Shown here in pieces: positions 26,786-35,798 of a DNA stretch of 64,000 nucleotides. The notes under the pieces were generated by a model. That model was not told the DNA's origin. It ran no database searches and saw only the letters and a program-made list of their open reading frames with translations. Source of the DNA: Mycolicibacterium arenosum (GTDB lineage: Bacteria; Actinomycetota; Actinomycetes; Mycobacteriales; Mycobacteriaceae); assembly GCF_024320865.1 (NCBI RefSeq), contig NZ_JANDBD010000014.1, positions 1-64,000 of the forward strand. Reading direction: 5' to 3'. Position 1 is the stretch's first letter, and every line of letters begins with the position of its first letter. The translations under genes and the position numbers were made by a program.

Positions 26786-26831
26786 ATTGAACGGCAGCGG
26801 AACCGTTCGCGTCCACGTGATTTATGTGGAC
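26786..26831 (-). promoter_or_regulatory. Candidate leaderless promoter and palindromic operator of the EamA gene
   Basis: On the minus strand TTCAAT (26791-26786) is 6 nt before the ATG at 26779. Upstream, GTCCAC at 26811-26816 and GTGGAC at 26826-26831 form an inverted repeat around an AT-rich centre. It overlaps where a -35 would sit. No regulator gene is adjacent, so the binding protein is unknown. Confidence 0.4.
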
Positions 26832-26855
26832 ATACCATTCAGGAAACGTGGACGG

Positions 26856-27326
26856 TTACGGAGCAACCGACTCGTAGCCGCAGATCGCCTCGACCTTGTC
26901 GGCGGACGCACTGCTCGGGTCGAACTCGTAGCCGAGCCACTCCTTGGCGAGGCGGCGCGCCAACTCGAGGCCGATCACGCGCTGCCCGAAGCACAGCACC
27001 TGTGCGTTGTTCGACAGCACCGACCGCTCGACCGAGAAGCCGTCATGCGCGGTGACGGCCCGGATTCCAGGCACCTTGTTCGCACTGATCGCGACGCCGA
27101 GTCCGGTACCGCACACCAGAAGCGCGCGGTCGGCCTTGCCCTCTGCGACGAGCCGTGCCGCGGCCACCGCGACGTGCGGGTACGCGGTGTGCTCGTCCGA
27201 GCCCACCCCGACGTCGGTCACCTCCGACACCCTGGGATCGGCCAGCAGGTCGCCTTTCAGCGCCTCCTTGTACTCGAGACCGGCATCGTCGCAACCGACG
27301 ACGATGCGCAACGTTCGTTCACTCAC
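26856..27326 (-). CDS. RpiB-family sugar-phosphate isomerase (DerI-like)
   Basis: A 156-residue RpiB-type isomerase. The active-site motif CGTGLGVAISANK is present, with GCDDAG at the N-terminus and YPHVA carrying the histidine. RpiB interconverts ribose and ribulose phosphates. In mycobacterial tetritol pathways an RpiB relative (DerI) converts D-erythrulose 4-phosphate to D-erythrose 4-phosphate, which fits the EltD-like dehydrogenase and DhaK-like kinase in this operon. GTG 27326 overlaps the kinase stop as GTGA, so it is the last gene of the polyol operon. The substrate assignment is inference. Confidence 0.82.
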   Translation of the reverse strand: MSERTLRIVVGCDDAGLEYKEALKGDLLADPRVSEVTDVGVGSDEHTAYPHVAVAAARLVAEGKADRALLVCGTGLGVAISANKVPGIRAVTAHDGFSVERSVLSNNAQVLCFGQRVIGLELARRLAKEWLGYEFDPSSASADKVEAICGYESVAP

Positions 27327-29068
27327 TTCTGATCTCCCTTGGCGCTCAGCGCGAAACTCTCGGCAATGGTGTGCGCGCACATCGCCAGCGATGTGGCGCC
27401 GGCGTCGGGGGTTCCGACACTGCGTTCGGCGAGTGGTCTGGCCCGGCCCACCTTGGGCCGCATGTCCGCGGTCGCCTTCGCCGCGTCCGTGGCGACGTCC
27501 GCCGCGGCCGCCCACGCGCTCTGCCACGCCTCGCCGTCGGCAACCCGGCGCTCCAGGTCCTCGACAAACGGCAGTAGCGCGTCGAGCATCGTCTTGTCGC
27601 CCGGCGCCGCACCGCCCAGTGTGATCAGCGCGTCGTAGCCGTCACGGACCCCCGCGGCGACCGTCACACCGTCGGGCTTACCCGTGTCGCCGAGCCGGGC
27701 ACCGATCGCGGAAAGCATTGCACCCCAGAGCACTCCGGAGGTTCCGCCGGCCTTCGCCGCCCACTCCTTTCCAGCGGCAGCCAGCACCGAGCCCTGACCC
27801 GCGCCCGCCTCGGCGGCCGCCGAGGCCGCGACGCGCGCCGCCGACGAACCCTTCACCATGCCGCGGCCGTGGTCGCCGTCGCCTGCCACCGCGTCGATTC
27901 GGCCCAGTTCGTCTTCGGCCTCGGCGAGCATCGCCGCCAGGGCCTCGATCGCCCGTGCCACTCGCTGGCCGCCCGCGCGACCGTCCTCGTCGGATAGTGC
28001 GGCGAGATCCACTGTGGGAGCGGCGGCCTCAGCCGCGGCGTCGGTGCGCACCGCCCCCCGGTCGTCCGCTGCAGCCGTGCCCTTCTTGTAGGCGGGGGTG
28101 TCCGCCGGGGCGGTCCAGTACTTCTCGAGTTCCTCGTCGAGCCACATCACGGTCAACGAGCAGCCGGCCATGTCGAGGCTGGTCACCAACTCGCCCACCT
28201 CGGGTTCGACGAGTTCGAAACCGCGGTCGCGCAGCAGTTTCGCCACCGTGCCCCACACGACGAACAACTCCTCGTACTTGGTTCGGCCCAGACCGTTGAG
28301 GATCACGGCGATGCGCTGTGAATCCGAGCCCGAGTAGTCACCGAGGACCCCGTCGACGAGGGTGTGGGCCAGCTGCTCGGCGGTCGGCAGGTCCTCGTCG
28401 GACACCCCCGGCTCGCCGTGAATGCCGAGGCCGAGTCCCATCTTCCCGTCGGGCACGGTGAACAGCGGATGGTCGGCACCGGGCAGCGTGCACCCGTCGA
28501 ACGCCACTCCGAGCGTCCGCGTCGCGGCGTTCGAGGCCTGCGCCACCCGCACGACGCCCGCCAGATCCAGGCCGTCCTCGGCGGCGGCGCTGGCGCACTT
28601 GAAGACGGTGAAATCCCCTGCGATGCCGCGACGTTTCGCCTCGTCACCCTTGGGCGCACTGGCGACGTCGTCGGTCACCGCGAAGTACTCGGCCTCGATC
28701 CCCTCGCTGCGCAGTTGCGTGACGGCGAGGTTGAAGTTCATCACGTCGCCGGCGTAGTTGCCGGTGGTCAGCAGCACGCCCGCGTCACCGTGTGCGGCGC
28801 GCGCGACCGACGCGGCCTCCTCCGCGGACGGAGACGTGAAGATGTTGCCCACCACCGCCCCGTCGGCGAATCCGACGCCGACGGTGCCGCAGAACGCCGG
28901 GTAGTGACCCGACCCGCCCCCGATGACGACGGCCACCTTGCCGGGTCTCGTCCTGTGCGCCCTGACGACGCCGCCGGGCACCCCGGCGACGTATCGGGCG
29001 TTCGCGTCGAGGAACCCGACGAGCATGTCCTCGGTGAACCGCGCCGGGTCGTTGAACAGCTTCGTCAT
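27323..29068 (-). CDS. Fused DhaK-DhaL ketose kinase (dihydroxyacetone/erythrulose kinase)
   Basis: A 581-residue ATP-dependent kinase. The DhaK half (to about residue 330) has GGGSGHYPAF, TTGNYAGDVMNF and GIHGEPG, whose histidine binds the ketone covalently. The DhaL half (from about 360) has DAVAGDGDHGRGM with the metal-binding aspartates and KAGGTSG. A single-chain fusion is normal for ATP-using enzymes. Given the EltD-like dehydrogenase in the operon, erythrulose (as in DerK) is a likelier substrate than dihydroxyacetone. ATG 29068 overlaps the upstream ATPase stop as ATGA. Confidence 0.85.
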   Translation of the reverse strand: MTKLFNDPARFTEDMLVGFLDANARYVAGVPGGVVRAHRTRPGKVAVVIGGGSGHYPAFCGTVGVGFADGAVVGNIFTSPSAEEAASVARAAHGDAGVLLTTGNYAGDVMNFNLAVTQLRSEGIEAEYFAVTDDVASAPKGDEAKRRGIAGDFTVFKCASAAAEDGLDLAGVVRVAQASNAATRTLGVAFDGCTLPGADHPLFTVPDGKMGLGLGIHGEPGVSDEDLPTAEQLAHTLVDGVLGDYSGSDSQRIAVILNGLGRTKYEELFVVWGTVAKLLRDRGFELVEPEVGELVTSLDMAGCSLTVMWLDEELEKYWTAPADTPAYKKGTAAADDRGAVRTDAAAEAAAPTVDLAALSDEDGRAGGQRVARAIEALAAMLAEAEDELGRIDAVAGDGDHGRGMVKGSSAARVAASAAAEAGAGQGSVLAAAGKEWAAKAGGTSGVLWGAMLSAIGARLGDTGKPDGVTVAAGVRDGYDALITLGGAAPGDKTMLDALLPFVEDLERRVADGEAWQSAWAAAADVATDAAKATADMRPKVGRARPLAERSVGTPDAGATSLAMCAHTIAESFALSAKGDQK

Positions 29069-30189
29069 CGCAACCTCTCACCGGTGTCCACGTCGAACAG
29101 GTATACCCGCTCGGGCGGCGCCGTGACCACTGCCTTCTGCTCCGGTTCGTAGCTCTCGGTCGCCGGCGTCTGGACGATGACGCCCTCCTCCATGCCCGCG
29201 ACGGTGCTGGTGGCCAGACCGAACTCGAGCAGGTGCTCGAAATATGCCACGGTGACCGAGATTCCGGTGCTTGCAGGGTCACCGAGCGCACAGTCCTGCG
29301 GCCGGACTCCGACGGTCACCGTGGTCCCGTCCGGCACCGACGTCGCGGTCGTCTCGAGGTATCCCTGTCCCGATCCGATCTCGACGCGGGTCTTTCCGTC
29401 CGCGACCTTCGCAACGCCGCGGATCACGTTGATCTGCGGCTCGCCGACGAACTGCGCCACGAACAGGTTCGCAGGATCGTCGAACACCTCGTCGGGTGTT
29501 CCGAACTGCTGCACCACCCCCGCGTCCATCACCGCGAGGCGGTCGGCCAGTGACAGCGCCTCGACCTGATCGTGGGTGACGACGATCGTCGTGTAGCCGA
29601 ATTCCCGCTGCAGCACCTTGAGTTCGCGTCGCACCCGCTGGCGCGCCGAGGCGTCGAGGTGGCTGAGCGGCTCGTCGAGCAACAGCACCGGCGGGTTGCG
29701 CACCAGCGCACGGGCCAATGCCACGCGCTGCTTCTGGCCGCTCGACAGGCCGGCCGGGCGCAGCTCGAGCAGATCGTCCATCTCGAGGCGCCTGCTGATC
29801 GCCGACACCATCTCGTCGGCGCCCTTGACCTTGCGCGCCTTCAACCCGTACGCCAGGTTCTCGCGCACGGACAGCGGCGGGTACAGCGCGTAGCTCTCGA
29901 ACCCGACGCCGATGCCGCGCTTGGATGCGGGCAGTTGCGACACCTCGCGATCGCCGATCCTGATCGACCCGCTGGTGACGGTCTCGAGGCCCGCGATCAT
30001 GCGCAGCGTGGTGGTCTTGCCGCAGCCCGACGGACCGAGCAGAGCGATGAGCTCACCGGGCGCGATGTCGAGGTTGATCCCCTTGACGGCCTGAAAGCTC
30101 TCCCGGCCCCGCGCCGTGTAGGTCTTCACCAGTTCACTGAGCGTGAGGCTCTGCGCCGTCGCGGTTTTCGGCTCCAGCGTCGCGGTCAT
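29065..30189 (-). CDS. Sugar/polyol ABC importer ATPase, first of two
   Basis: A 374-residue MalK/UgpC-type ATPase. Walker A is GPSGCGKTTT, Walker B LLLDEPLSHLDA, and a TOBE regulatory domain follows from about residue 240. The signature is LSSGQKQR instead of the usual LSGGQ. The neighbouring ATPase has LSNGQ, which suggests that the two form a heterodimer. It starts at ATG 30189, overlapping the stop of the second ATPase, and its stop overlaps the kinase start. Confidence 0.88.
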   Translation of the reverse strand: MTATLEPKTATAQSLTLSELVKTYTARGRESFQAVKGINLDIAPGELIALLGPSGCGKTTTLRMIAGLETVTSGSIRIGDREVSQLPASKRGIGVGFESYALYPPLSVRENLAYGLKARKVKGADEMVSAISRRLEMDDLLELRPAGLSSGQKQRVALARALVRNPPVLLLDEPLSHLDASARQRVRRELKVLQREFGYTTIVVTHDQVEALSLADRLAVMDAGVVQQFGTPDEVFDDPANLFVAQFVGEPQINVIRGVAKVADGKTRVEIGSGQGYLETTATSVPDGTTVTVGVRPQDCALGDPASTGISVTVAYFEHLLEFGLATSTVAGMEEGVIVQTPATESYEPEQKAVVTAPPERVYLFDVDTGERLR

Positions 30190-31289
30190 CGGGCTGCCTC
30201 CAGATCTCGTTGCTGTGCGAGTCTCGGGGTGTCCCCCTCGCCCGCGGCGAACACGTGAACGTCGGCATCCGCGACGGTCATCGCGACTGCCGCACCCTCG
30301 TCGACTCCCTCCCGGCCGGATGCCAGGACGATGAACTGCTCGTCACCGATCCCGACGGTCAGTTCGACGTTGCGGCCCAACCGCTCGGCCAGCTGCACCG
30401 TTCCGCGCAGCGGGCCCGCCGGATCCACGTGAAGATCGCACGGCCGCAGCCCGACGCGGACCCGGTCGCCGGTGGCGACCTCGACACCGGCCGGCACCGG
30501 GACGTCGAACGAGCCGTCTCCCAACGTGATCCGCCCACCGTCGACGACTCCGTCGAGGATGTTGATCTCCGGCTGTCCCAGCGCCTTCGCGACGAACGTG
30601 TCGGCGGGCGTGCGCCAGATCTCGTCGGGTGTGCCGATCTGCACGAGGGCACCTTCGCGCATGACCGCGATGCGATCACCGAGCGCGAGCGCCTCCTGAT
30701 AGTCGTGCGTGACGTAGATCGTCGTGGTGTTCGACATCGACCCGAGTTGCTTGAGCTCCGCACGCATCGCCGCGCGCAGCTTCGCGTCGAGGTGGCTCAG
30801 CGGCTCGTCGAGCAGGTAGATGTCGGCGGGCCGAACGAGCACGCGGCCGAGGGCCACGCGTTGCCGCTGACCGTTGGACAGCTCGCGGGGAAAGCGCTTG
30901 AGCAGGTGGTTGATTCCCAGCGTCGTGGTCACCTGCTTGATGCGTTCGGTCTGCTGCTCCTCGGTGTACTTGCCGGTGCGCCCCGATTTGAGCGGCGACG
31001 CGAGGTTCTCGCTGACCGTCTTCTGCGGGTAGAGCGCGTAGCTCTCGAACGCCATCGCGACGTTGCGGTGGTATGGCTCCACCGCGGTGACGTCGGTGCC
31101 GCCGATCGTCACGGAGCCGCCGTCGATGTCGACGAGGCCGGCGACCGCCTTGAGCGTCGTCGTCTTGCCCGCGCCGCTCGGCCCGAGGATGACGAAGAAC
31201 TCTCCGTCGGCGATGTCGACCGACAGGTCGCGCACCGCCTGAATCTTGCCGTAGGACTTTGAAACTCCCGTGAGTCCGACTGTAGCCAT
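30186..31289 (-). CDS. Sugar/polyol ABC importer ATPase, second of two
   Basis: A 367-residue ATPase with Walker A GPSGAGKTTT, signature LSNGQRQR (noncanonical), Walker B YLLDEPLSHLDA, and a C-terminal TOBE domain. Start MATVGLTGV at 31289; its first base is shared with the last base of the permease stop (TGATG). With the ATPase at 29065 it probably powers the permease pair at 31289-33126. Confidence 0.88.
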   Translation of the reverse strand: MATVGLTGVSKSYGKIQAVRDLSVDIADGEFFVILGPSGAGKTTTLKAVAGLVDIDGGSVTIGGTDVTAVEPYHRNVAMAFESYALYPQKTVSENLASPLKSGRTGKYTEEQQTERIKQVTTTLGINHLLKRFPRELSNGQRQRVALGRVLVRPADIYLLDEPLSHLDAKLRAAMRAELKQLGSMSNTTTIYVTHDYQEALALGDRIAVMREGALVQIGTPDEIWRTPADTFVAKALGQPEINILDGVVDGGRITLGDGSFDVPVPAGVEVATGDRVRVGLRPCDLHVDPAGPLRGTVQLAERLGRNVELTVGIGDEQFIVLASGREGVDEGAAVAMTVADADVHVFAAGEGDTPRLAQQRDLEAAR

Positions 31290-32167
31290 CAGGCCTTCAC
31301 CGCCCCGAACGACAGGCCACGCACCAGGTATCGCTGGATCGTGAGCGCGAGTATGAGTGGCGGCAGGGCCGCGATGAGCGCCGCCGCCGCCGTGAGGTTG
31401 TAGTACGCCTGGCCGCCGCCGCCGAGGAACTTCGTGATCGCGACGGTGACCGTGCCCGCGTTGCTGTCCGCGAGGATCAGCGGAAACACGTAGTTGTTCC
31501 AGGCGAAGATGAAGGCCAGCAGCGCCGCAGCCGCGATGCCCGGTCGCACGATCGGGAGCGCCACCATGAGGAAGGCGCGCTTGCGCGTGTACCCGTCGAG
31601 CAGAGCCGCCTGCTCGAGGTCCTCCGGCAGATCCTCGAAGTACGACCGCAGGATCCACACCACCAGCGGCATGGTGACCAACTGCAGGACCCAGATCATG
31701 CCGACCTTGGTGTCGAACAGTCCGATCTGGTTGTAGATGACGAACAGCGGCACGATGACCATCAGTTCGGGGGCGAACCGGAACGACAGCATCTGGAACA
31801 TCAGGTCATTGCTGCCCTTGTACTTCCAGCGGCCCGCCGCATAGGCGGCGGGGATGCCGATGACCAGGGACACGATCACTGCGCCGCCGCAGTTGAGCAG
31901 GCTGGTGAGCATCGCCGACTTGAAGTCGACGCTGGTCATCTGGGTGCCCTTGTCTGACAGCACCGTTGCGAAGTTCGACCAGCTCGGGCTGAACGAGAAG
32001 TACGTGGTGGTCTGTTCCTCGGCGTTCTTCAGGGCCAGCATCAGCATCCAGAAGATCGGGAACAGCGAGAAGATGAACCAGATCACGATGCCGACGTCGG
32101 CGGTGACCGATCCGATCGACAGGCGCTTCTGGCCGGGCAGGAGTTCGTCTCTGGTGAACAGTGCCAT
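31289..32167 (-). CDS. Sugar/polyol ABC permease, MalG/UgpE type
   Basis: A 292-residue permease with six predicted helices; the EAA loop reads EQAALLDGYTRKRAFLMVALP. Start ATG 32167 is 2 bp after the stop of the other permease. Its stop overlaps the second ATPase start. It should form the polyol channel with the UgpA-type subunit. Confidence 0.88.
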   Translation of the reverse strand: MALFTRDELLPGQKRLSIGSVTADVGIVIWFIFSLFPIFWMLMLALKNAEEQTTTYFSFSPSWSNFATVLSDKGTQMTSVDFKSAMLTSLLNCGGAVIVSLVIGIPAAYAAGRWKYKGSNDLMFQMLSFRFAPELMVIVPLFVIYNQIGLFDTKVGMIWVLQLVTMPLVVWILRSYFEDLPEDLEQAALLDGYTRKRAFLMVALPIVRPGIAAAALLAFIFAWNNYVFPLILADSNAGTVTVAITKFLGGGGQAYYNLTAAAALIAALPPLILALTIQRYLVRGLSFGAVKA

Positions 32168-32169
32168 GT

Positions 32170-33126
32170 CTAGGACTCCGCTCCGGCAGCACGGCGCTGC
32201 GCCTTTCCGAGCACGCTGACGAGATAGCGCGCGGTGATGAACACGATGATCCAGAGCAGCAGCATGTAGGTACTGCCGCGGGAGTAGTCGAGGTTGATGA
32301 TCGAGTCCTCGAACGCACCGATCTGCAGGGTCCTCGTCGCGACGCCCGGGCCACCCGCCGTCAGCACGTAGATGTGATCGAAGACCTTGAGGTTGTCCAT
32401 GAACCGGAAGATGACCGCCACCAGGATGTACGGCCACAGCATTGGCAGCATCAGCTTGCGGAACATGTACATTCCGGAGGCGCCGTCCACTTGAGACGCC
32501 TCGAAGGGCTCCTTGGGCAGCGAGCGGATCCCCGCCAGCACCAGGATCGCCACGAACGGTGTGAAGATCCAGACGTCCACCAGGATCACCGAGAACAGGG
32601 CGTTGCCCGCCGACAGCCAGTCGAACGTGTTCCCCAGCCCCAGAACGTGATTGAGGATGCCGAACTGCGGGTTGAACATCAGCTTCCAGATGACGCCCGC
32701 GATCACCGGCGCGATCATCAGCGGCAGGATCAGCACCTTCTCGAAGAGCTTGCCGATGATCGACGACCGGTTCAGCAGCAGCGCGAGCCCGACGCCGAGC
32801 AACGTCTCGACGCCGGTGGCGGCCAGCGCGAAGATCAGGGTGACGGTGACGCTCTTCCAGAACACCTGGTCGCCGAGCACCGAGGTGAAGTTGTCGAACC
32901 ACACGAAGTGCGGGTCCGGGTTGACCGCCGCGTAGTTGAGGAACGCGTAGTAGGCGCCCACCGCGAAGGGGTAGAGGATGCCGATGACGATCACCACGGC
33001 GGGGATCGACAGCAGGTAGGGCCGCAGCTTGCGCCGCCACGGCGGCACCTGCGGCAGGTTGCGACGGGACGCCGCCGACGGCTGCTCCGGCGACGTCGCC
33101 GGCGCTTTGGGAGTCTGAGTTGTCAT
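32170..33126 (-). CDS. Sugar/polyol ABC permease, MalF/UgpA type
   Basis: A 318-residue permease with six predicted helices after a hydrophilic N-terminus of about 35 residues rich in Pro and Ala. The EAA loop is EASQVDGASGMYMFRKLMLP. Start ATG 33126, 14 bp after the binding-protein gene. The tight spacing supports one transcript from the dehydrogenase to the isomerase gene. Confidence 0.88.
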   Translation of the reverse strand: MTTQTPKAPATSPEQPSAASRRNLPQVPPWRRKLRPYLLSIPAVVIVIGILYPFAVGAYYAFLNYAAVNPDPHFVWFDNFTSVLGDQVFWKSVTVTLIFALAATGVETLLGVGLALLLNRSSIIGKLFEKVLILPLMIAPVIAGVIWKLMFNPQFGILNHVLGLGNTFDWLSAGNALFSVILVDVWIFTPFVAILVLAGIRSLPKEPFEASQVDGASGMYMFRKLMLPMLWPYILVAVIFRFMDNLKVFDHIYVLTAGGPGVATRTLQIGAFEDSIINLDYSRGSTYMLLLWIIVFITARYLVSVLGKAQRRAAGAES

Positions 33127-33140
33127 GTGCGCCAGAGCTC

Positions 33141-34565
33141 CTAGAGGTTGACCTTGGACGTGTTGGTCTTCGCGAGGCTGCGCAGCCGGCTGGCCGCGTC
33201 CTCACCGCCGTAGATGTCCTGCAGCGCCACGGCCCAGTTCTGGGTCGTGTCGAAGAACTTCTTCTGCGGCGTGAACTGGATCTTCGACTCGCCGATGACG
33301 GTCTCGAACGTTTCCAGATAGCCGAACTGGTCGGCGGCGACGCGCTTGAACGTGGTGTCGAACACCGACTTCCGCACCGGGTCGGCGTAGGTGCCGCCCT
33401 CGACGGCCTTGTTCATCGAATCCTTTCCGGTGGCCCACTGCATGAACAGCCACGCGGGCAGCTTGTTGCGGGAGTTGGCGCTCATCGCCCAACTCCACGT
33501 CCACAGGTTGGTCTTGTAGTTGCCGTCGGGCCCCGCGGGTCCCGGGTACCAGGCGATGTTGCCCGCTTCCTTGCTGGCACCCGGCTTGTTCTTCGGGTAC
33601 GTCGCACTGTCGGCGTCGAACACCATCATGGCCTTGCCGTCGCCGAGATCGCCTGTGGCGTTGGGGTAGTCGTAGGTGGTCCACGACGTCGGTCCGGCGT
33701 CGTGCTGCAGCTGGATCCACTTCTTCGTGAAGTCGATGGCCTCGTCGCTGTCCATTTCGGCGATCAGTTCGGACCCGTTGAACGTGTAGTCGACCGCGCC
33801 CTGGCGGGTGTACTGGGTCATGAAGCCGGGGTGGATCGTCGCCCACGACTTCGAGCCGCGGGTCGACAGACCGTACCGGTTCTCCGAGCGGTCGGTGAGG
33901 TCGACTGCGAGCTGGATGAAGTCGTCGAGGTTGTCGGGCAGCTTGGTGATGCCCTTCTCGTCGAAGATCCGCTTGTTGTAGGCCACGACGTTGTTCTCGA
34001 ACCCCCACGGAATGGCCCACTGACCTCCTGTGCCAAGGGGGTTGCCGAGCGTGAAGTCCCATCGAGTCGAGGTGCGCAGGCCTTCGAAGATGTCGTCGAA
34101 GTCGTACTCCGCGCTGGTCGCCGACGTGTTCTGCAACCAGGGTCCCAGGTCCTCGATCCAGCCGGGCGGCCCGTACTGCCAGATGAAGTAGGCGCCCAGC
34201 ATGAACGCGTCGTGCTTACCGGAACCGCCCGCCAACTCGGTGTTGAGCTTGGTGAAGTAATCCGCTTCGGGAACCAGGTCGACGTTGACGGTGATCCCGG
34301 TGAGCTCGGTGAACTCCTTGAGCAGCGGCTGATACGACAGCTGATAGGGGTGCGGCGTCTGCAGGATGTTGATGGTGGACCCCGCGGCCTTGCGCCAGTC
34401 GAAGCCGCCGGTGACCGCGTCGGCCCCGTTGGGCTGACTGGCCGTGCCACCGACGCCGCAGGCGCTCAGAATCGGCACGCTGGCCGCGGCTGCTCCGGCA
34501 AGGCCCATGGCGGCCAACATGTTCCGCCGGGAAAGCTGGCGCGGCGCTGCGACTCTTCGGTTCAT
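33141..34565 (-). CDS. Polyol-binding lipoprotein of the ABC importer (Tat-exported)
   Basis: A 474-residue family-1 type solute-binding protein. The leader has a twin-arginine SRRNMLAAMG and a lipobox LSAC with cysteine near residue 36. The mature part (INILQTPHPYQLSYQPLLKEF...) is a typical sugar/polyol binder. It would capture the polyol outside the cell. Start ATG 34565 is 15 bp after the dehydrogenase stop. The ligand is predicted from the adjacent EltD-like gene to be erythritol or threitol. Confidence 0.88.
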   Translation of the reverse strand: MNRRVAAPRQLSRRNMLAAMGLAGAAAASVPILSACGVGGTASQPNGADAVTGGFDWRKAAGSTINILQTPHPYQLSYQPLLKEFTELTGITVNVDLVPEADYFTKLNTELAGGSGKHDAFMLGAYFIWQYGPPGWIEDLGPWLQNTSATSAEYDFDDIFEGLRTSTRWDFTLGNPLGTGGQWAIPWGFENNVVAYNKRIFDEKGITKLPDNLDDFIQLAVDLTDRSENRYGLSTRGSKSWATIHPGFMTQYTRQGAVDYTFNGSELIAEMDSDEAIDFTKKWIQLQHDAGPTSWTTYDYPNATGDLGDGKAMMVFDADSATYPKNKPGASKEAGNIAWYPGPAGPDGNYKTNLWTWSWAMSANSRNKLPAWLFMQWATGKDSMNKAVEGGTYADPVRKSVFDTTFKRVAADQFGYLETFETVIGESKIQFTPQKKFFDTTQNWAVALQDIYGGEDAASRLRSLAKTNTSKVNL

Positions 34566-34580
34566 GTGTGCGTCCTTCGC

Positions 34581-35669
34581 TCAGGCGGGGATCAGGGAGA
34601 CTTTGACCGATTCCTTGCCGCTGGCGACGAGATCGAGTCCCTGCTGGAACTCCGTCAGCGGCAACTGATGGGTGCAGATGTCGTCCATGGGCAACACGCC
34701 GGACTCGATCATCTTGATGGCGGCGGGCCAGCAGTACGGGCCCAGATGCGCTCCGAGCACGTCCAGTTCCTTGTCGTCGCTGATGATGCTCCAATCGACG
34801 GTGACGTCGCTGCCGAAGACGCCGTACTCCACGTACCGGCCGAGCTTGCGCAGGAGGTTGAGCCCCTGCGGGACGGCGGCCGTGTGCCCGGTGCCCTCCA
34901 GGTAGACGTCGGCGCCGTACCCCTCGGTGAGGTCCTTGACGATCTTCTCCGCGTCCTGCTCGGCGATGTTGATCGTGAGGTCGGCGCCGCACCGCCCCGC
35001 GAGCTCGAGCTTCTCGGGCGCCATGTCCAGGGCGATGACGCGCATCGGGTTCTTGGACTTCGCCCCGGCGATCATGCCGAGACCGATGGGCCCGCATCCG
35101 GCGACGACGACGGTGTCCTCGAAGGTGATCTGGGCGCGCTCGACGGCGTGCAGCGAGCACGACAGCGGTTCGGCGAACGCGGCGTGCTGCGGCGCGATGT
35201 CGCCGGACACCTTGTGCACCAGCGCTTCCACCGGATAGACCATGTAGCTCGCCATGGCTCCGGGGGTGCGGCGCTTGAAGCCGTACAGATCGTGCGGCTG
35301 GCACATGTGGTACTGGCCGCGCTTGCAGAACCGGCACTCCCAACAGGGCACGATCTGTTCCGAGACGACGCGATCACCGAGCGCGATCCCCCAGCGCTTC
35401 GCGGCCTCGTCGTCGAGTTCCACGACGCGCCCGGCGAATTCGTGACCGGGGATCACCATGGTCTCGGCCCACGCGGGCCGGTTCTCGTCGCCCCAGAACT
35501 TCGCGGCACCGTGGTAGCACTTCAGGTCGCTCGCGCAGATGCCGACGGCCTCGACCTTGATCAGCGCTTCGCCCGGTTTGCGCTGCGGGACCGCGACCTC
35601 TTCGAGCCGGTAGTCGTTGGGGCCGTGACAGACGACTGCCTGCATCTTCTCGGGGATCCGGTCACTCAT
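34581..35669 (-). CDS. eltD: Zinc-dependent polyol dehydrogenase, erythritol/L-threitol dehydrogenase-like
   Basis: A 362-residue zinc alcohol dehydrogenase. Catalytic zinc ligands are in GICASD and IPGHEF; the structural zinc cysteines are CWECRFCKRGQYHMC; the NAD-binding motif is AGCGPIGLG near residue 178. The protein closely resembles what I recall of M. smegmatis EltD, which oxidises erythritol and L-threitol to erythrulose. This is from memory and should be checked. I chose ATG 35669, with GGAG 10 nt upstream, over ATG 35684. It is the first gene of the polyol operon, divergent from the SorC regulator. Confidence 0.78.
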   Translation of the reverse strand: MSDRIPEKMQAVVCHGPNDYRLEEVAVPQRKPGEALIKVEAVGICASDLKCYHGAAKFWGDENRPAWAETMVIPGHEFAGRVVELDDEAAKRWGIALGDRVVSEQIVPCWECRFCKRGQYHMCQPHDLYGFKRRTPGAMASYMVYPVEALVHKVSGDIAPQHAAFAEPLSCSLHAVERAQITFEDTVVVAGCGPIGLGMIAGAKSKNPMRVIALDMAPEKLELAGRCGADLTINIAEQDAEKIVKDLTEGYGADVYLEGTGHTAAVPQGLNLLRKLGRYVEYGVFGSDVTVDWSIISDDKELDVLGAHLGPYCWPAAIKMIESGVLPMDDICTHQLPLTEFQQGLDLVASGKESVKVSLIPA

Positions 35670-35737
35670 CTCAGAACTCTCCATTGCACTGTCCGCATGT
35701 GTGGTCGCGCTCACACTATCGACGGGCTGCACATTTG

Positions 35738-35783
35738 TCCAGAACCGATGTTCAGCAAAATTCTTTCCAGAACAGATGCTCAG
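35738..35783. promoter_or_regulatory. Twin operator-like repeats between eltD-like and SorC genes
   Basis: TCCAGAACCGATGTTCAG (35738-35755) is repeated as TCCAGAACAGATGCTCAG (35766-35783), 28 bp apart, with two mismatches. The first copy contains the inverted repeat GAAC-CGAT-GTTC. Both lie in the divergent promoter region, so they are probable binding sites of the SorC-family regulator. Confidence 0.6.
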
Positions 35784-35786
35784 TGA

Positions 35787-35792
35787 CATACT
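35787..35792 (+). promoter_or_regulatory. -10 element (CATACT) of the SorC gene, probably leaderless
   Basis: CATACT ends 6 nt before the ATG at 35799. The second operator repeat ends 3 nt upstream of it, so a bound regulator would cover the promoter. No good -35 was found. Confidence 0.4.
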
Positions 35793-35798
35793 TCGGCT

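Noticed and set aside
33120..35786. An open frame of 888 codons on the plus strand
   Set aside because: It runs antisense to the binding-protein and dehydrogenase genes, which have clear motifs and ribosome sites. Its predicted product is compositionally biased (Arg/Gly/Val-rich) with no family feature, a common artefact in GC-rich DNA.
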